Origin: Pseudomonadota bacterium
GTDB lineage: Bacteria > Pseudomonadota > Alphaproteobacteria > Caulobacterales > Caulobacteraceae
NCBI GenBank assembly: GCA_023432855.1
Contig: JAEZEZ010000067.1
Location: forward strand, 58,916-122,915
Direction: 5' to 3'
Length of the DNA stretch: 64,000 nucleotides
The notes under the pieces are model-generated. The model saw only the letters and a program-made list of their open reading frames with translations. It was not told where the DNA came from and searched no databases. Made by a program: the position numbers and the translations under genes. Positions 55,491-63,878 of the stretch are shown in pieces; the stretch's first letter is position 1; each line of letters starts with the position of its first letter.

Positions 55491-56417
55491 ATGCACCGAC
55501 GGGAGTTTCTTGCGGGCGGCGCGGCGCTGGGTTTGACCGGCGCCGCCGCTGCCGATGTGATCCAGGTTGACGTCGTTGATCGGGGACTCGCCGGTAAATT
55601 CTTCGCCCCGCCAGGCGCGCGGTCTCGCACCGCCGTGCTGATGCTCGGCGGATCGAACGGGGGGTTCCCTCCGGCCGAGTACGCCCGAGATCTCGCATCG
55701 GCGGGCTTTCCGACGCTCAGTCTGGCCTACTTCAAGGGTTTCAACCCGGTCGGGGTCCCCGCGCATGTTCCGGCCAGGCTGCAGGAGATTCCCCTGGAGT
55801 ATTTTTTCAGGGCGATCGACTGGCTCAAGCGAAGGTTGGAGGTGAACCCGCGCAAGATCGTTCTGATGGGTGAGAGCCGTGGCGGCGAACTTGTCCTGCA
55901 ACTCGCGGCGCTGCGTCGCGACGTCGGAGGCGTTATCGCCTACGTCCCGAGCCATTTGCGATGGGGCGCCGTGTCCGCCGAGGACCGCGCTGCATGGACG
56001 CTTGGGGGCAAACCCCTGCCCTACCTGCGCGATCAAGGGCCCCAGTCGGGCAGGACCATGATGGAGGCCTTCCTCGAAGCCCTGGCGCGGCCTGCGGCGG
56101 AAATCGAGGCTGCATCAATACCGGTGGAGAAGATCCGTGGGCCGGTGCTGCTCTTGTCGACGAGGGCCGACGGCCTATGGCCATCGACGCGCATGGCGGA
56201 GGCGGCCATTGCCCGCATGCAGCGCAGGGGCAAGCGCGGGCCACGCGACCACATCGTCTACGAGGACGCCAGCCATCTCCTTATGGGGCCCGGCCCGGGG
56301 ACCACGAAGATGGGGTCCGGCCCATTCAGCATCGACTTCGGGGGAAGCGCCGAGGGCACGCTGAGAGCGCGGAACGACGCCTGGGCGAAGTCGAAGGAAT
56401 TTCTGGCGCGCCTCTAG
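55491..56417 (+). CDS. Exported acyl-CoA thioester hydrolase-like (BAAT C-terminal) esterase
   Basis: 308 residues from the ATG at 55491. The N terminus HRREFLAGGAALGLTGAAAA has a twin-arginine motif and suggests Tat export. The alpha/beta hydrolase has an oxyanion strand LMLGGSNGGFP, the nucleophile in MGESRGGEL, an aspartate in LLLSTRADGLWPS and a histidine in YEDASHLL. The layout matches the bile acid-CoA:amino acid acyltransferase-like C-terminal domain (dienelactone hydrolase fold). The substrate is unknown. Convergent with argF. Confidence 0.87.
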   Translation: MHRREFLAGGAALGLTGAAAADVIQVDVVDRGLAGKFFAPPGARSRTAVLMLGGSNGGFPPAEYARDLASAGFPTLSLAYFKGFNPVGVPAHVPARLQEIPLEYFFRAIDWLKRRLEVNPRKIVLMGESRGGELVLQLAALRRDVGGVIAYVPSHLRWGAVSAEDRAAWTLGGKPLPYLRDQGPQSGRTMMEAFLEALARPAAEIEAASIPVEKIRGPVLLLSTRADGLWPSTRMAEAAIARMQRRGKRGPRDHIVYEDASHLLMGPGPGTTKMGSGPFSIDFGGSAEGTLRARNDAWAKSKEFLARL

Positions 56418-56420
56418 GCG

Positions 56421-57350
56421 TCAGCTCCCGAGGCACCAGTTCAGGATGGCCTTCTGGGCGTGGATCCGGTTTTCCGCCTCGTCCCAGACTACTGACTGGG
56501 GCCCGTCCAGCACGGAGTCCGTGACCTCCTCGCCCCGATGCGCAGGCAGGCAATGCAGGAAAAGGGCGTCGTGGGCCGCGCGCGCCATGAGCCCGTCGTC
56601 CACGGCGTAGGACTCGAAGGCATCGATCCTGGCCTCGTGGTCGACGTCGCCCATGGAGACCCAGGTGTCGGTGATCACCGCATCGGCGCCTTCGACCGCC
56701 GCCCGGGGGTCGTCCAGCAGTACGATGTCGCCACCGTCCTTCTGGGCGCGGGCCAGGTCGTAGAGGTCCGGGTGATACTGCGGCGGGCAGGCGATGCGCA
56801 GCCGATAGTTCAGCTTGGGCGCTGCATGAATGAAGCTGGCGCACACGTTGTTGCCGTCGCCGACCCAGGCCAGGGTCTTTCCGTCCACTCGGCCGCGATG
56901 TTCCTCGATCGTCTGCAGGTCGGCGAGGATCTGGCAGGGGTGGCTCTTGTCGGTCAGGCCATTGATGACCGGGACCGACGCGGCTTGGGCGAAGCGCTCC
57001 ACATCCTCGTGACGGTTGGCGCGGATCATGACCGCGTCGACCATGCGCGAGAGCACTCGTGCGGTGTCCTCGATCGTCTCGCCACGTCCGAGCTGCATGT
57101 CGGACGCCGAGACGATGATGCCGTGCCCTCCGAGCTGGCGGATGGCCGCGTCGAAGGAGAACCGGGTGCGCGTGGAGTTCTTCTCGAACACCATCGCCAG
57201 AACGCGGTCTCGCAGGGGCTCGTCGCCGTCTGCGCGGCCCTTCGGCCAGCCGGCGCGGGCCTTCTTGCGCGCCTTGGCGTCCTCGAGGATGGCGCGCAGG
57301 TCTTCCCCGCTCAGCTTCCACAGATCGAGGAAGTGGCGCGGCTGGCTCAC
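56421..57350 (-). CDS. argF: Ornithine carbamoyltransferase
   Basis: 309 residues from the GTG at 57350, which overlaps the argD stop (GTGA); the reading frame further upstream is antisense noise inside argD. It forms citrulline from ornithine and carbamoyl phosphate. Conserved motifs are the carbamoyl-phosphate loop [32 protein letters not shown], and [13 protein letters not shown] with the catalytic cysteine. Follows argD, giving an argD-argF operon. Confidence 0.97.
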   Translation of the reverse strand: MSQPRHFLDLWKLSGEDLRAILEDAKARKKARAGWPKGRADGDEPLRDRVLAMVFEKNSTRTRFSFDAAIRQLGGHGIIVSASDMQLGRGETIEDTARVLSRMVDAVMIRANRHEDVERFAQAASVPVINGLTDKSHPCQILADLQTIEEHRGRVDGKTLAWVGDGNNVCASFIHAAPKLNYRLRIACPPQYHPDLYDLARAQKDGGDIVLLDDPRAAVEGADAVITDTWVSMGDVDHEARIDAFESYAVDDGLMARAAHDALFLHCLPAHRGEEVTDSVLDGPQSVVWDEAENRIHAQKAILNWCLGS

Positions 57351-58531
57351 GCGGCGGCCTTGGCGCGCGTGGCCTCGCAGGCGCGCTCGAACTTCTCGAT
57401 GGCCTCGCGTGCCTCGTCGACGGTGAGGAGCAGCGACGGCAGCATGCGCACGCAGTTGTCCCCGCCGCCGGCGACCAGGAGCTTCTGGTCGCGCGCCGTG
57501 CCCATGAACTCGCGGTTGTTGGGGATCAGCTTCACGCCGATCAGAAGACCGCGGCCGCGCACGTCGGCGATGATGTCCGGGAAGCGGTCCTTCAGCCCGT
57601 GCAGTTGCTGGCTGAGGTAGCCGGCGACCTCGTTGACGTGGGCCAGGGTCTCGGGCTTCGAGATCTCGTCGAAGGCCGCGATGCCCACGGCCATGGCCAG
57701 CGGGTTGCCGCCGAAGGTGGATCCGTGGGCGCCGACCGTCATGCCCTTCGCCGCCTCGGCCGTGGCCAGGCAGGCGCCGATGGGGAAGCCACCGCCGAGC
57801 GCCTTGGCCACCGCCATGATGTCCGGCTCCACGCCGGCCCACTGGTGGGCCCAGAGCTTGCCGGTGCGGCCCATGCCCGACTGCACCTCGTCGAAGATCA
57901 GCAGGGCGCCGTGCTCGTCGCACAGGCGGCGCATCTCGCGCAGGTCCTCGTCCTTCACGGCGCGGGCGCCGCCTTCGCCCTGGACGGGCTCGATGATGAG
58001 GGCCGCCGTGTTCGGGCCCATGGCGGCCTTCAGGGCTTCCATGTCGCCGAATTTCATCTGGGCGTAGCCCGGCAGCTTCGGCCCGAAGCCGTCGGTGTAG
58101 CTGGGGTTGCCGGCGGCGTTGACGGCGGCGTAGGTGCGGCCGTGGAACGAGCCGTCGAAGCCGATGATGTCGATCTTGTCCGGGTTTCCGTTGGCCGAGT
58201 GATACTTGCGCGCGGTCTTCAGCGCGCATTCGATCGCCTCGGTGCCGGAGTTGGTGAAGAACACCACGTCGGCGAAGGAGTTGGCCGTCAGGCGGTCGGC
58301 CAGGGCGTCCTGGTCGGGAATGCGGAAGATGTTGGAGACGTGCCAGAGCTTGTCGGCCTGGGTCTTCACCGCCTCGACCAGCTTCGGATGGCAGTGCCCG
58401 AGCGCGGTGGTCGCGATGCCCGCGACGCAGTCCAGATACTCGTCGCCATCGGTCGACCACAGACGGGCGCCCTCGCCCCGTTCGAACGCCAGGGGAGCGC
58501 GGTTGTAGACACCCATCAGATGACCGGACAA
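57347..58531 (-). CDS. argD: Acetylornithine aminotransferase
   Basis: 394 residues of the class III PLP aminotransferases. It converts N-acetylglutamate semialdehyde to N-acetylornithine. Visible segments are [56 protein letters not shown] and the PLP lysine in [13 protein letters not shown]. The ATG at 58516 is an alternative start. The upstream 103 bp contain an intrinsic terminator for the preceding M28 gene. Confidence 0.97.
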   Translation of the reverse strand: MSGHLMGVYNRAPLAFERGEGARLWSTDGDEYLDCVAGIATTALGHCHPKLVEAVKTQADKLWHVSNIFRIPDQDALADRLTANSFADVVFFTNSGTEAIECALKTARKYHSANGNPDKIDIIGFDGSFHGRTYAAVNAAGNPSYTDGFGPKLPGYAQMKFGDMEALKAAMGPNTAALIIEPVQGEGGARAVKDEDLREMRRLCDEHGALLIFDEVQSGMGRTGKLWAHQWAGVEPDIMAVAKALGGGFPIGACLATAEAAKGMTVGAHGSTFGGNPLAMAVGIAAFDEISKPETLAHVNEVAGYLSQQLHGLKDRFPDIIADVRGRGLLIGVKLIPNNREFMGTARDQKLLVAGGGDNCVRMLPSLLLTVDEAREAIEKFERACEATRAKAAA

Positions 58532-58561
58532 GGCGAGACCTCCATCGCGGGCCCAAGGCCC

Positions 58562-58592
58562 AAAAAGAGAAAGGCCCCCGGGAAAAGGGGGC
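58562..58592 (-). terminator. Intrinsic terminator after the M28 peptidase gene
   Basis: On the minus strand a GC-rich stem GCCCCC/GGGGGC with a seven-base loop (58574-58592) is followed by a T-rich tail CTTTCTCTTTTT (58573-58562). It lies between the M28 peptidase stop (58635) and the argD start (58531). It fits termination of the M28 transcript; an attenuator for argD is possible but I see no alternative antiterminator or leader peptide. Confidence 0.7.
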
Positions 58593-58634
58593 AGGGATCG
58601 GATAACCCGGATGTGCGCCCGCCGCCCCGTGAAG

Positions 58635-59543
58635 TCAACGCGGGGCCAGCCGGGCGTCGACCTCTGCGACCAGCTCCACGGCCAGCTGCGACGCCAGGGC
58701 CACGGCTTCGGCTTCGATGGCGCTCATGTTGTCGTTGGCCGTGTGGATGAGGGTGAAGACGCGCGGCGGCGGGCCGGCCGGCGGCCCCGCCTGCGGATCC
58801 GCATGCATCATCTGGTGCATCAGCCTGGCGTCGGCGGCCGGCTGCAGGCCGATGCTGACCACCGGGACGCCGGCGTCGGCGAAGGAGCGGTCGTCGCTTG
58901 GCGGGAAAGCCTGGAACGGCACGCAACCCATCGACCGCCGCTCGCACACGGCCTCCACCGCCGAGCGCACCACGCCCTGGCTGTCGCTGCGCATGCCGCC
59001 GTAGATCAGGGTGTCGCCGTAGCCCACGACATCGAAGTTCACCGAGGCGGCGATGCGCGAGCGGTCGGCCTGCGCCAGCCATGCGGCGGAGCCGAGCAGG
59101 CCCAGCTCCTCCTGGTCCCAGAAGGCGACGATGATCCGGTGGCCGAGGTCCCGGTCCGCCAGGACGCCAGCGGCGCGCACCAGGGCGACCACCGAGGCGG
59201 CGTTGTCGACCACCCCCTCGACCATCCGGCCATCGGGCAGGCGCACGGCGTCGTAGTGGGCGCCCAGCACGATGTCCCTCGGCCCGTCTCCGAGGGTCAC
59301 GATGACGTTGCGGCCCTCGACCCCGCCGGAGGCTTCGGAGCCGGGGAACGGCTTGATCTCGTAGGCGATCCCCCGGGCGTCGAGGAGCTCCGTCAGCGCT
59401 TTCAGCCGCTGGGCGTTGTCGGGCTGGACCATGCGCTGGAGGTCCTGCGCGACCCAGCCTCCCGCCTCGGGGGCCGGCTGGGCCTGGGCGCAGGCGGCCA
59501 TGGGGGCGAGGGCGACGAGCGCCGCGGCGATCAGCTTCAACAT
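58635..59543 (-). CDS. M28 family zinc metallopeptidase
   Basis: 302 residues from the ATG at 59543. A signal peptide (LIAAALVALAPMAACA) precedes an M28 aminopeptidase domain. Zinc-ligand and catalytic motifs are VLGAHYDAV (His), GVVDNAAS (Asp), FWDQEELGLLGS (Glu-Glu), VNFDVVGYG (Asp) and the late LIHTANDN (His). It probably removes N-terminal amino acids from peptides in the periplasm. It has its own terminator before argD. Confidence 0.93.
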   Translation of the reverse strand: MLKLIAAALVALAPMAACAQAQPAPEAGGWVAQDLQRMVQPDNAQRLKALTELLDARGIAYEIKPFPGSEASGGVEGRNVIVTLGDGPRDIVLGAHYDAVRLPDGRMVEGVVDNAASVVALVRAAGVLADRDLGHRIIVAFWDQEELGLLGSAAWLAQADRSRIAASVNFDVVGYGDTLIYGGMRSDSQGVVRSAVEAVCERRSMGCVPFQAFPPSDDRSFADAGVPVVSIGLQPAADARLMHQMMHADPQAGPPAGPPPRVFTLIHTANDNMSAIEAEAVALASQLAVELVAEVDARLAPR

Positions 59544-59644
59544 GGGCAATCCTCCGGCCCGGACGCTACCGCGCCCCCGCGGCCATGCCCAGCGGAACAC
59601 CCGCGGCGCGGAGACCGTTGATCCTGCGAGCAAAGGAGACCTGC

Positions 59645-59854
59645 ATGTCCAAGCATCCCCCGCCCGACCGCCAGCCCGTGAAGGGCCCCGACGACCTGGT
59701 GCGCAACCCCGGCATCGGCCAGTCCTCGGGCCTGAGCAGCGCCGAGGACTTCGAGCTGATCGAGGGCGACAACACGGTCGAGGGCGACATCGGCAACGAC
59801 GTCGGCCCCAACGGCGAAGTCCGCCCCGGCCAGCGCGGGCACACCAACGCCTAG
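59645..59854 (+). CDS. Small acidic hydrophilic protein
   Basis: 69 residues from the ATG at 59645, with an AAAGGAG ribosome site. The sequence is polar and acidic with no TM or signal (for example EDFELIEGDNTVEGDIGNDVG), rich in Gly, Asp and Pro, and probably disordered. I do not recognise the family. Its 3' end overlaps the convergent ABC permease gene by 4 bp. The strong ribosome site and normal codon use argue it is real. Confidence 0.7.
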   Translation: MSKHPPPDRQPVKGPDDLVRNPGIGQSSGLSSAEDFELIEGDNTVEGDIGNDVGPNGEVRPGQRGHTNA

Positions 59855-60672
59855 GTCTTCAGCCGCCAGCCCTTCTGGAACAGCTTCCAGCAGATGACGC
59901 CGAGGACGAGGGTCAGCCCGAGGGTCAGCGCCATGCCGACCGCGAGGCTGCCCTCCGCCTGGCCGATGAAGCCGTAGCGGAAGCCGTCGATCAGGTAGAA
60001 GAAGGGGTTGAAGTGGCTGAGCGTCTGGAACGGCTCCGGCAGCCGCTCGACCAGATAGAAGGTGCCGGACAGGAAGGTCATGGGCATGACCACGAAGTTC
60101 TGCACCGCCGCCAGGTGGTCGAACTTCTCTGACCAGAGCCCGGCGATGATGCCGATCAGACCCATCAGCAGCGAAGCAAAGACCGCGTAGAAGGCGATCG
60201 CCCAGACCTGGCCGAAACCGAAGCGGGCGAAGGGCCAGACGCAGGCGGCGGTGACCACGCCCACGACCATGCCGCGGGTCGCCGCCCCGAGGCTGAACCC
60301 CGCCAGCAGCTCCAGGGGCGACAGCGGCGGGGTCAGGAAGTCCGACGCCGTGCCCATGATCTTGGCCTGGATCAGGGACGAGGAGGTGTTGGCGAAGGCG
60401 TTGTTGAGGATGGCCATCATCACCAGGCCCGGGGCCACGAACTCCCCGAAGGGCACCCCGTGCAGCGGCGGGCGCATGCCCTGCATCGCGACCACGAAGA
60501 TCATCATGTAGAGCAGGGTGGTGACCACCGGCGCGGCCACGGTCTGGAGGCCCACCTTCCAGAACCGCCGCACCTCGCGCAGGTAGAGGGTCCTGAGCCC
60601 CTCCCAGTTGACCCCCTGGTAGACGCGGGGCGCGGGCGGGGTGGCGGCTGAAGGCGAGGCGGCGATGGTCAT
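59851..60672 (-). CDS. ABC-2 type transporter permease
   Basis: 273 residues from the ATG at 60672. Six TM segments and the ABC-2 signature (MPMTFLSGTFYLVERLP, then NPFFYLIDGFRYGFIGQ) mark a NodJ/DrrB-like permease. A basic N-terminal stretch (YLREVRRFWKVGLQT) precedes TM1. Its ATP-binding partner is not in the window; the next gene upstream is divergent gcrA. A 12-bp palindrome lies 77 bp upstream of the start. Confidence 0.92.
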   Translation of the reverse strand: MTIAASPSAATPPAPRVYQGVNWEGLRTLYLREVRRFWKVGLQTVAAPVVTTLLYMMIFVVAMQGMRPPLHGVPFGEFVAPGLVMMAILNNAFANTSSSLIQAKIMGTASDFLTPPLSPLELLAGFSLGAATRGMVVGVVTAACVWPFARFGFGQVWAIAFYAVFASLLMGLIGIIAGLWSEKFDHLAAVQNFVVMPMTFLSGTFYLVERLPEPFQTLSHFNPFFYLIDGFRYGFIGQAEGSLAVGMALTLGLTLVLGVICWKLFQKGWRLKT

Positions 60673-60748
60673 GGCGTCCCAGATGCGCCCGGCGTCTGAA
60701 GGGCGCAAGACGCGCCGGGTCGTCTCAGGCTAACAGATTGAATTGAAA

Positions 60749-60760
60749 CGGTATATACCG
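60749..60760. promoter_or_regulatory. 12-bp perfect palindrome in the permease/gcrA intergenic region
   Basis: CGGTATATACCG is a perfect palindrome with an AT-rich core, in a region of otherwise high GC. It lies 77 bp upstream of the ABC permease start and 255 bp upstream of gcrA. It could be the operator for a dimeric repressor of the permease; no regulator gene is adjacent. Confidence 0.4.
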
Positions 60761-60840
60761 ACCCGCCTCCCTGTTCGGGCGGCGACGCGCGCAGGGCTGC
60801 GCGTCGACCGCATCGCCCGAGCGTGCGACAAAGCCGCGCT

Positions 60841-60924
60841 GTCTAGCTGAGTCGCGCGTCCACAACATCTAGTTTCTGTGGACAGGTCGAATCCCACATG
60901 TTGCGTCTCTTAATGAGAGGTTTA
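60841..60924. promoter_or_regulatory. gcrA upstream regulatory region (GANTC, DnaA-like, CtrA-like sites)
   Basis: Within the 342-bp gap between the ABC permease and gcrA, which has no gene, this stretch holds several sites. GANTC sites are at 60849-60853 (GAGTC) and 60889-60893 (GAATC). Between them is an inverted repeat GTCCACA-N12-TGTGGAC at 60858-60883, whose arms contain TCCACA, the core of a DnaA box. A CtrA-box-like TTAA-N7-TTTA is at 60910-60924. In Caulobacter gcrA is activated by DnaA and repressed by CtrA, so the arrangement fits. Confidence 0.55.
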
Positions 60925-61014
60925 CGATATGTTGAGGCGGTCAGGGCAAGCCTGCCGCCGCTGGTACTAGATATAGACGCCGGCTGCGGCCGGCTCCTCG
61001 GGGCGGAGGCGATT

Positions 61015-61503
61015 ATGGGTTGGACCGAAGAACGCGTGGCGGTGCTGAAGAAGCTCTGGCTCGAAGGCCTGTCGGCCAGCCAGATCGCCAAGCAGCTGGG
61101 CGGGGTGACCCGCAACGCCGTCATCGGCAAGGTGCATCGGCTGGGCCTTTCGGGCCGCGCCGCGCCGTCCCAGCCCTCGCGCCCGGTCTTCCGGCCGACC
61201 CGTCCGCGGCCCCAGGCGCACGCCGCGCCGGTGCGCCGCACCGAGCCGGTCGTGCGTCCCGCCGCGCCGCCCCCGCCGCCGATGGTGGACCTGCCGGGGA
61301 CGGCCACGGTGCTGACGCTCGGCGCCCACATGTGCAAGTGGCCGATCGGCGATCCGTCCACCGACGAGTTCAGCTTCTGCGGCCGCCGCGCCGGCGGCGA
61401 GGGCCCCTACTGCGTCGAGCACGCCCGGGTCGCCTACCAGCCCGTGCAGAAGAAGAAGTCCGGCCCGAACGACCTGGCCCGCAGCCTGCGCCGGTACATC
61501 TGA
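61015..61503 (+). CDS. gcrA: Cell-cycle regulator GcrA
   Basis: 162 residues from the ATG at 61015, with GGAGG six bases before it. The N-terminal DNA-binding helices (GWTEERVAVLKKLWLEGLSASQIAKQLGGVTRNAVIGKVHRLGLSGRA) are diagnostic. A Pro/Arg-rich linker follows, and the C-terminal sigma70-binding domain has the HMCKWPIGDPSTDEFSFCGRR cysteine motif and PYCVEHARVAYQP. GcrA recruits RNA polymerase at promoters with methylated GANTC, linking transcription to CcrM methylation. Confidence 0.97.
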   Translation: MGWTEERVAVLKKLWLEGLSASQIAKQLGGVTRNAVIGKVHRLGLSGRAAPSQPSRPVFRPTRPRPQAHAAPVRRTEPVVRPAAPPPPPMVDLPGTATVLTLGAHMCKWPIGDPSTDEFSFCGRRAGGEGPYCVEHARVAYQPVQKKKSGPNDLARSLRRYI

Positions 61504-61514
61504 GGCAGCGCCCT

Positions 61515-61642
61515 TGCCTCTCCTTCAGGAGAGGACGCGAGCGGCTCGCGCAGCGAGACGGAGCGGGTGAGGCGGTGGTGAATTCCGCCGACGCCTCACC
61601 CGGGTCTGCTTCGCATCCCCGTCCTCTCCTGAAGGAGAGGCA
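61515..61642. repeat. 128-bp nested inverted-repeat element
   Basis: Terminal 23-bp arms (61515-61537 and 61620-61642) are perfect inverted repeats of the form TGCCTCTCC...GAGGACG. An inner pair, CGGGTGAGGCG at 61564-61574 and CGCCTCACCCG at 61592-61602, is also perfect. The element begins 12 bp after gcrA and ends 10 bp before the apaG stop, so it may protect or terminate both transcripts. It looks like a MITE- or REP-type dispersed element, which only a genome search can confirm. Confidence 0.75.
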
Positions 61643-61651
61643 GGGCGGGCT

Positions 61652-62059
61652 TCAGTTCACCACGCGCCTTTCCCCTGGCAGATCAAGGCTGAAGGCGGGG
61701 ATGGCGGCGTCGAATTCGTCGCCGTCCTCGTCGATCATGCGGTAGGTCCCGACCATGGATCCGGTGGTGGTGGAGAGCGGGCAGCCCGAGGCGTACTGGT
61801 AGATCTCGCCGGGCTCGATGACCGGCTGTTCGCCCACCACGCCCTCGCCCTGCACCTCCTCCACCCGGCCCTGCCCGTCGGTGATGATCCAGTGGCGCGA
61901 GACCAGCTGCACGGTCTTTTCGCCCGCGTTCTCGATCTCGATCATGTAGGCCCAGACGTACTGCTGCGGCGGCTCCGACTGCTGCGGCAGGTAGCTGGTG
62001 ACCACGCGCACGATGACGCCGTTGGTCTCGGCCGCGTACATGGGGGACTCGTCACTCAT
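61652..62059 (-). CDS. apaG: ApaG protein (Co2+/Mg2+ efflux protein family)
   Basis: 135 residues of the ApaG family (fibronectin-III-like fold). Segments such as VIVRVVTSYLPQQS, YVWAYMIEIENAGEKTVQLVSRHW and VEEVQGEGVVGEQPVIEPGE are characteristic, as is YQYASGCPLSTTTGSMVGTYRM. Named for a link to magnesium and cobalt resistance in Salmonella; the molecular function is not settled. Convergent with gcrA across the palindromic element. Confidence 0.95.
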   Translation of the reverse strand: MSDESPMYAAETNGVIVRVVTSYLPQQSEPPQQYVWAYMIEIENAGEKTVQLVSRHWIITDGQGRVEEVQGEGVVGEQPVIEPGEIYQYASGCPLSTTTGSMVGTYRMIDEDGDEFDAAIPAFSLDLPGERRVVN

Positions 62060-62346
62060 GGCCTCATGCTAGGCCGGAGCCGTACGAAAGCGCTACGTCT
62101 TTGGGCGCATGAAGGCCTTCTACGGGCGCCCGGAGGCGTTGATCGGGCGCGCGAGCCACTTCGCGCCCGGTCATGGGCGCCGAAAAGTGCGTCGGAAGCT
62201 CACCGCCGCTCTCCGCCCCTGCCCCCACCGCTTCTGTCGCATGAACGGCGAAACCTGCTGGAATCCCCCGCCGAACCAGCGTGAAGTGTCGCGTCCCCTC
62301 CGGGGCCGTCTTGCTCCGGCCTGCGCGGCGCGCGACCCTGTCCGGC
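62060..62346. other. Intergenic region between apaG and dcd
   Basis: A 287-bp region between the divergent apaG and dcd genes. It contains short open frames (for example 62109-62411 on the plus strand) with no family resemblance and no ribosome site I trust. I see no convincing promoter box, riboswitch or RNA gene. Confidence 0.5.
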
Positions 62347-63363
62347 ATGACTCGCGACCCTGCTCCCGACGGCATTCTTCCCTGCCAGGACCTCGACGCC
62401 CTCGCCCGTGACGGCGCCATCACGGCCGAGGTCCCGTTCGCGCCGGACCAGGTGCAGCCGGCCAGCCTCGACCTCAGGCTGGGCGAGTACGCCTGGCGGG
62501 TGCGGGCCTCGTTCCTGCCGGGCGCGCGGACGGTGGCCGAGCGCCTGCCCGACGTGGCCATGCACCGGCTGGACCTGACCGGCGGCCAGGTGCTGGAGCG
62601 CGGCTGCGTGTACATCGCGCCCCTGCTCGAACGCATCCGCCTCCCTGTCGGCGTGCGCGCCCGCGCCAACCCCAAGAGCTCGACCGGCCGGGTCGATGTC
62701 TTCGTGCGCCTGCTCACCGACCGCGGCCGCGCCTTCGACGACGTGGCCGAGGGCTACGACGGCCCGCTGTACCTCGAGATCGCGCCCCAGACCTTCAGCG
62801 TGCTGGTGCGCACGGGCACCCGGCTGAACCAGCTGCGCCTCAAGCGCGGCGCCCCGCCGACCCTGGCGGTCAGGGACGTGGGCGTGGACCTGACCGGCGA
62901 CCTGGCCGGCTTCCGCGCCCGGCGGCACACCGGCGTGGTGGACCTGGACAGGGTCGACGGCCACGACCCGCGCGACTTCTGGCAGCCGCTGGAGCCCCGC
63001 CGCGGCGAGCTGCTGCTCGACCCCGGCGAGTTCTACATCCTGGCCTCCAAGGAGCCGATCGAGATCCCGGTCCTGCAGGCCGCCGAGATGCTCCCCATCG
63101 ACCCCGCGGTGGGCGAATTCCGCGTCCACTACGCCGGCTTCTTCGACCCGGGGTTCGGCACCGAGGAGGCCGGCGCGGTCGGTTCGAAGGCCGTGCTGGA
63201 GGTCCGCAGCCACGAGACGCCGTTCCTGCTGGAGGACGGCCAGACGGTGGCCAAGCTGGTGTACGAGCCGCTGACCGCGCGGCCGGAGCGGATCTACGGC
63301 CAGGGGGGTTCGCACTATCAGCGGCAGGGGCTGAAACTGAGCAAGCACTTCCGGGGGTGGTGA
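62347..63363 (+). CDS. dcd: 2'-deoxycytidine 5'-triphosphate deaminase
   Basis: 338 residues from the ATG at 62347. This is the long, alphaproteobacterial type with two dUTPase-like halves. The N-terminal half has QVQPASLDLRLGEYAWRVRA and the catalytic-region ARANPKSSTGRVDVFVRL; the second half has GEFYILASKEPIEIP, PAVGEFRVHYAGFFDPGFG and a C-terminal YGQGGSHYQRQGLKLSKHF lid. It converts dCTP to dUTP for dTTP synthesis. Confidence 0.93.
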   Translation: MTRDPAPDGILPCQDLDALARDGAITAEVPFAPDQVQPASLDLRLGEYAWRVRASFLPGARTVAERLPDVAMHRLDLTGGQVLERGCVYIAPLLERIRLPVGVRARANPKSSTGRVDVFVRLLTDRGRAFDDVAEGYDGPLYLEIAPQTFSVLVRTGTRLNQLRLKRGAPPTLAVRDVGVDLTGDLAGFRARRHTGVVDLDRVDGHDPRDFWQPLEPRRGELLLDPGEFYILASKEPIEIPVLQAAEMLPIDPAVGEFRVHYAGFFDPGFGTEEAGAVGSKAVLEVRSHETPFLLEDGQTVAKLVYEPLTARPERIYGQGGSHYQRQGLKLSKHFRGW

Positions 63364-63396
63364 GGGAATGAGCGGCGGCAGGAAGGGAGCCGGCTT

Positions 63397-63813
63397 GTGA
63401 CCAGTCTGGCGGGGCTCCTGGCCAGTGCGCTCGCGACGGCCCTCTGGTACGTCGCGGTCCTCCGGCGGCGGGGCGCTCCCATCCGGTCGGGCCCTCACGA
63501 GCTGGTCTTCATCGCCCTCTACGCGCTTACCCTACTTCTCGCTCTTCGCTTCGGCGCGAGGACCTACCCTGGCGTCTACGTCCCCGCCTCCGCTGCGCTG
63601 AACTGGATCCTCAACGGAACCGCGCTTTTCACCGCGGGGTATGGGCTGGTGGTCCTCGGCGCCCTGCTGCATGCGGCGAGCCTGATGCGGACCGCTCAAG
63701 CCAGCCCGTCCGGCAGCCTCCGGGCGTGGAGCTTATGCTTCGTATCGCTGGCGGTCTGCATTTCCGTCTACGGGTTCTACTTCGCCGGCGTGCTGGGACG
63801 CCTTCCCGCCTAG
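63397..63813 (+). CDS. Four-TM membrane protein of unknown function
   Basis: 138 residues with a GTG start at 63397. Four TM segments are evident (SLAGLLASALATALWYVAVL, LVFIALYALTLLLALRFG, ILNGTALFTAGYGLVVLGALLHA, AWSLCFVSLAVCISVYGFYFAGVL). It does not match a family I know. It follows dcd by 33 bp in the same direction. Codon use appears less GC-biased than the preceding genes. Confidence 0.72.
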   Translation: MTSLAGLLASALATALWYVAVLRRRGAPIRSGPHELVFIALYALTLLLALRFGARTYPGVYVPASAALNWILNGTALFTAGYGLVVLGALLHAASLMRTAQASPSGSLRAWSLCFVSLAVCISVYGFYFAGVLGRLPA

Positions 63814-63878
63814 CTGCTGATGGTGCGCGTCTTCGAGCCAGCGAGCGCTAAACCGGCTCAGCCTCGCCTCCGCCATGG

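Noticed and set aside
57351..58556. Extension of the argF frame to 711 residues
   Set aside because: The extra 400 residues are Arg/Gly-rich and lie out of frame within argD; argF starts at the GTG overlapping the argD stop.
62060..62346. Riboswitch or RNA gene upstream of dcd
   Set aside because: Looked for a SAM-II-type riboswitch or tRNA-like fold; found no matching conserved core.
62109..62411. 100-residue open frame between apaG and dcd
   Set aside because: It has no convincing ribosome site or recognisable motif, and its end overlaps dcd in another frame.
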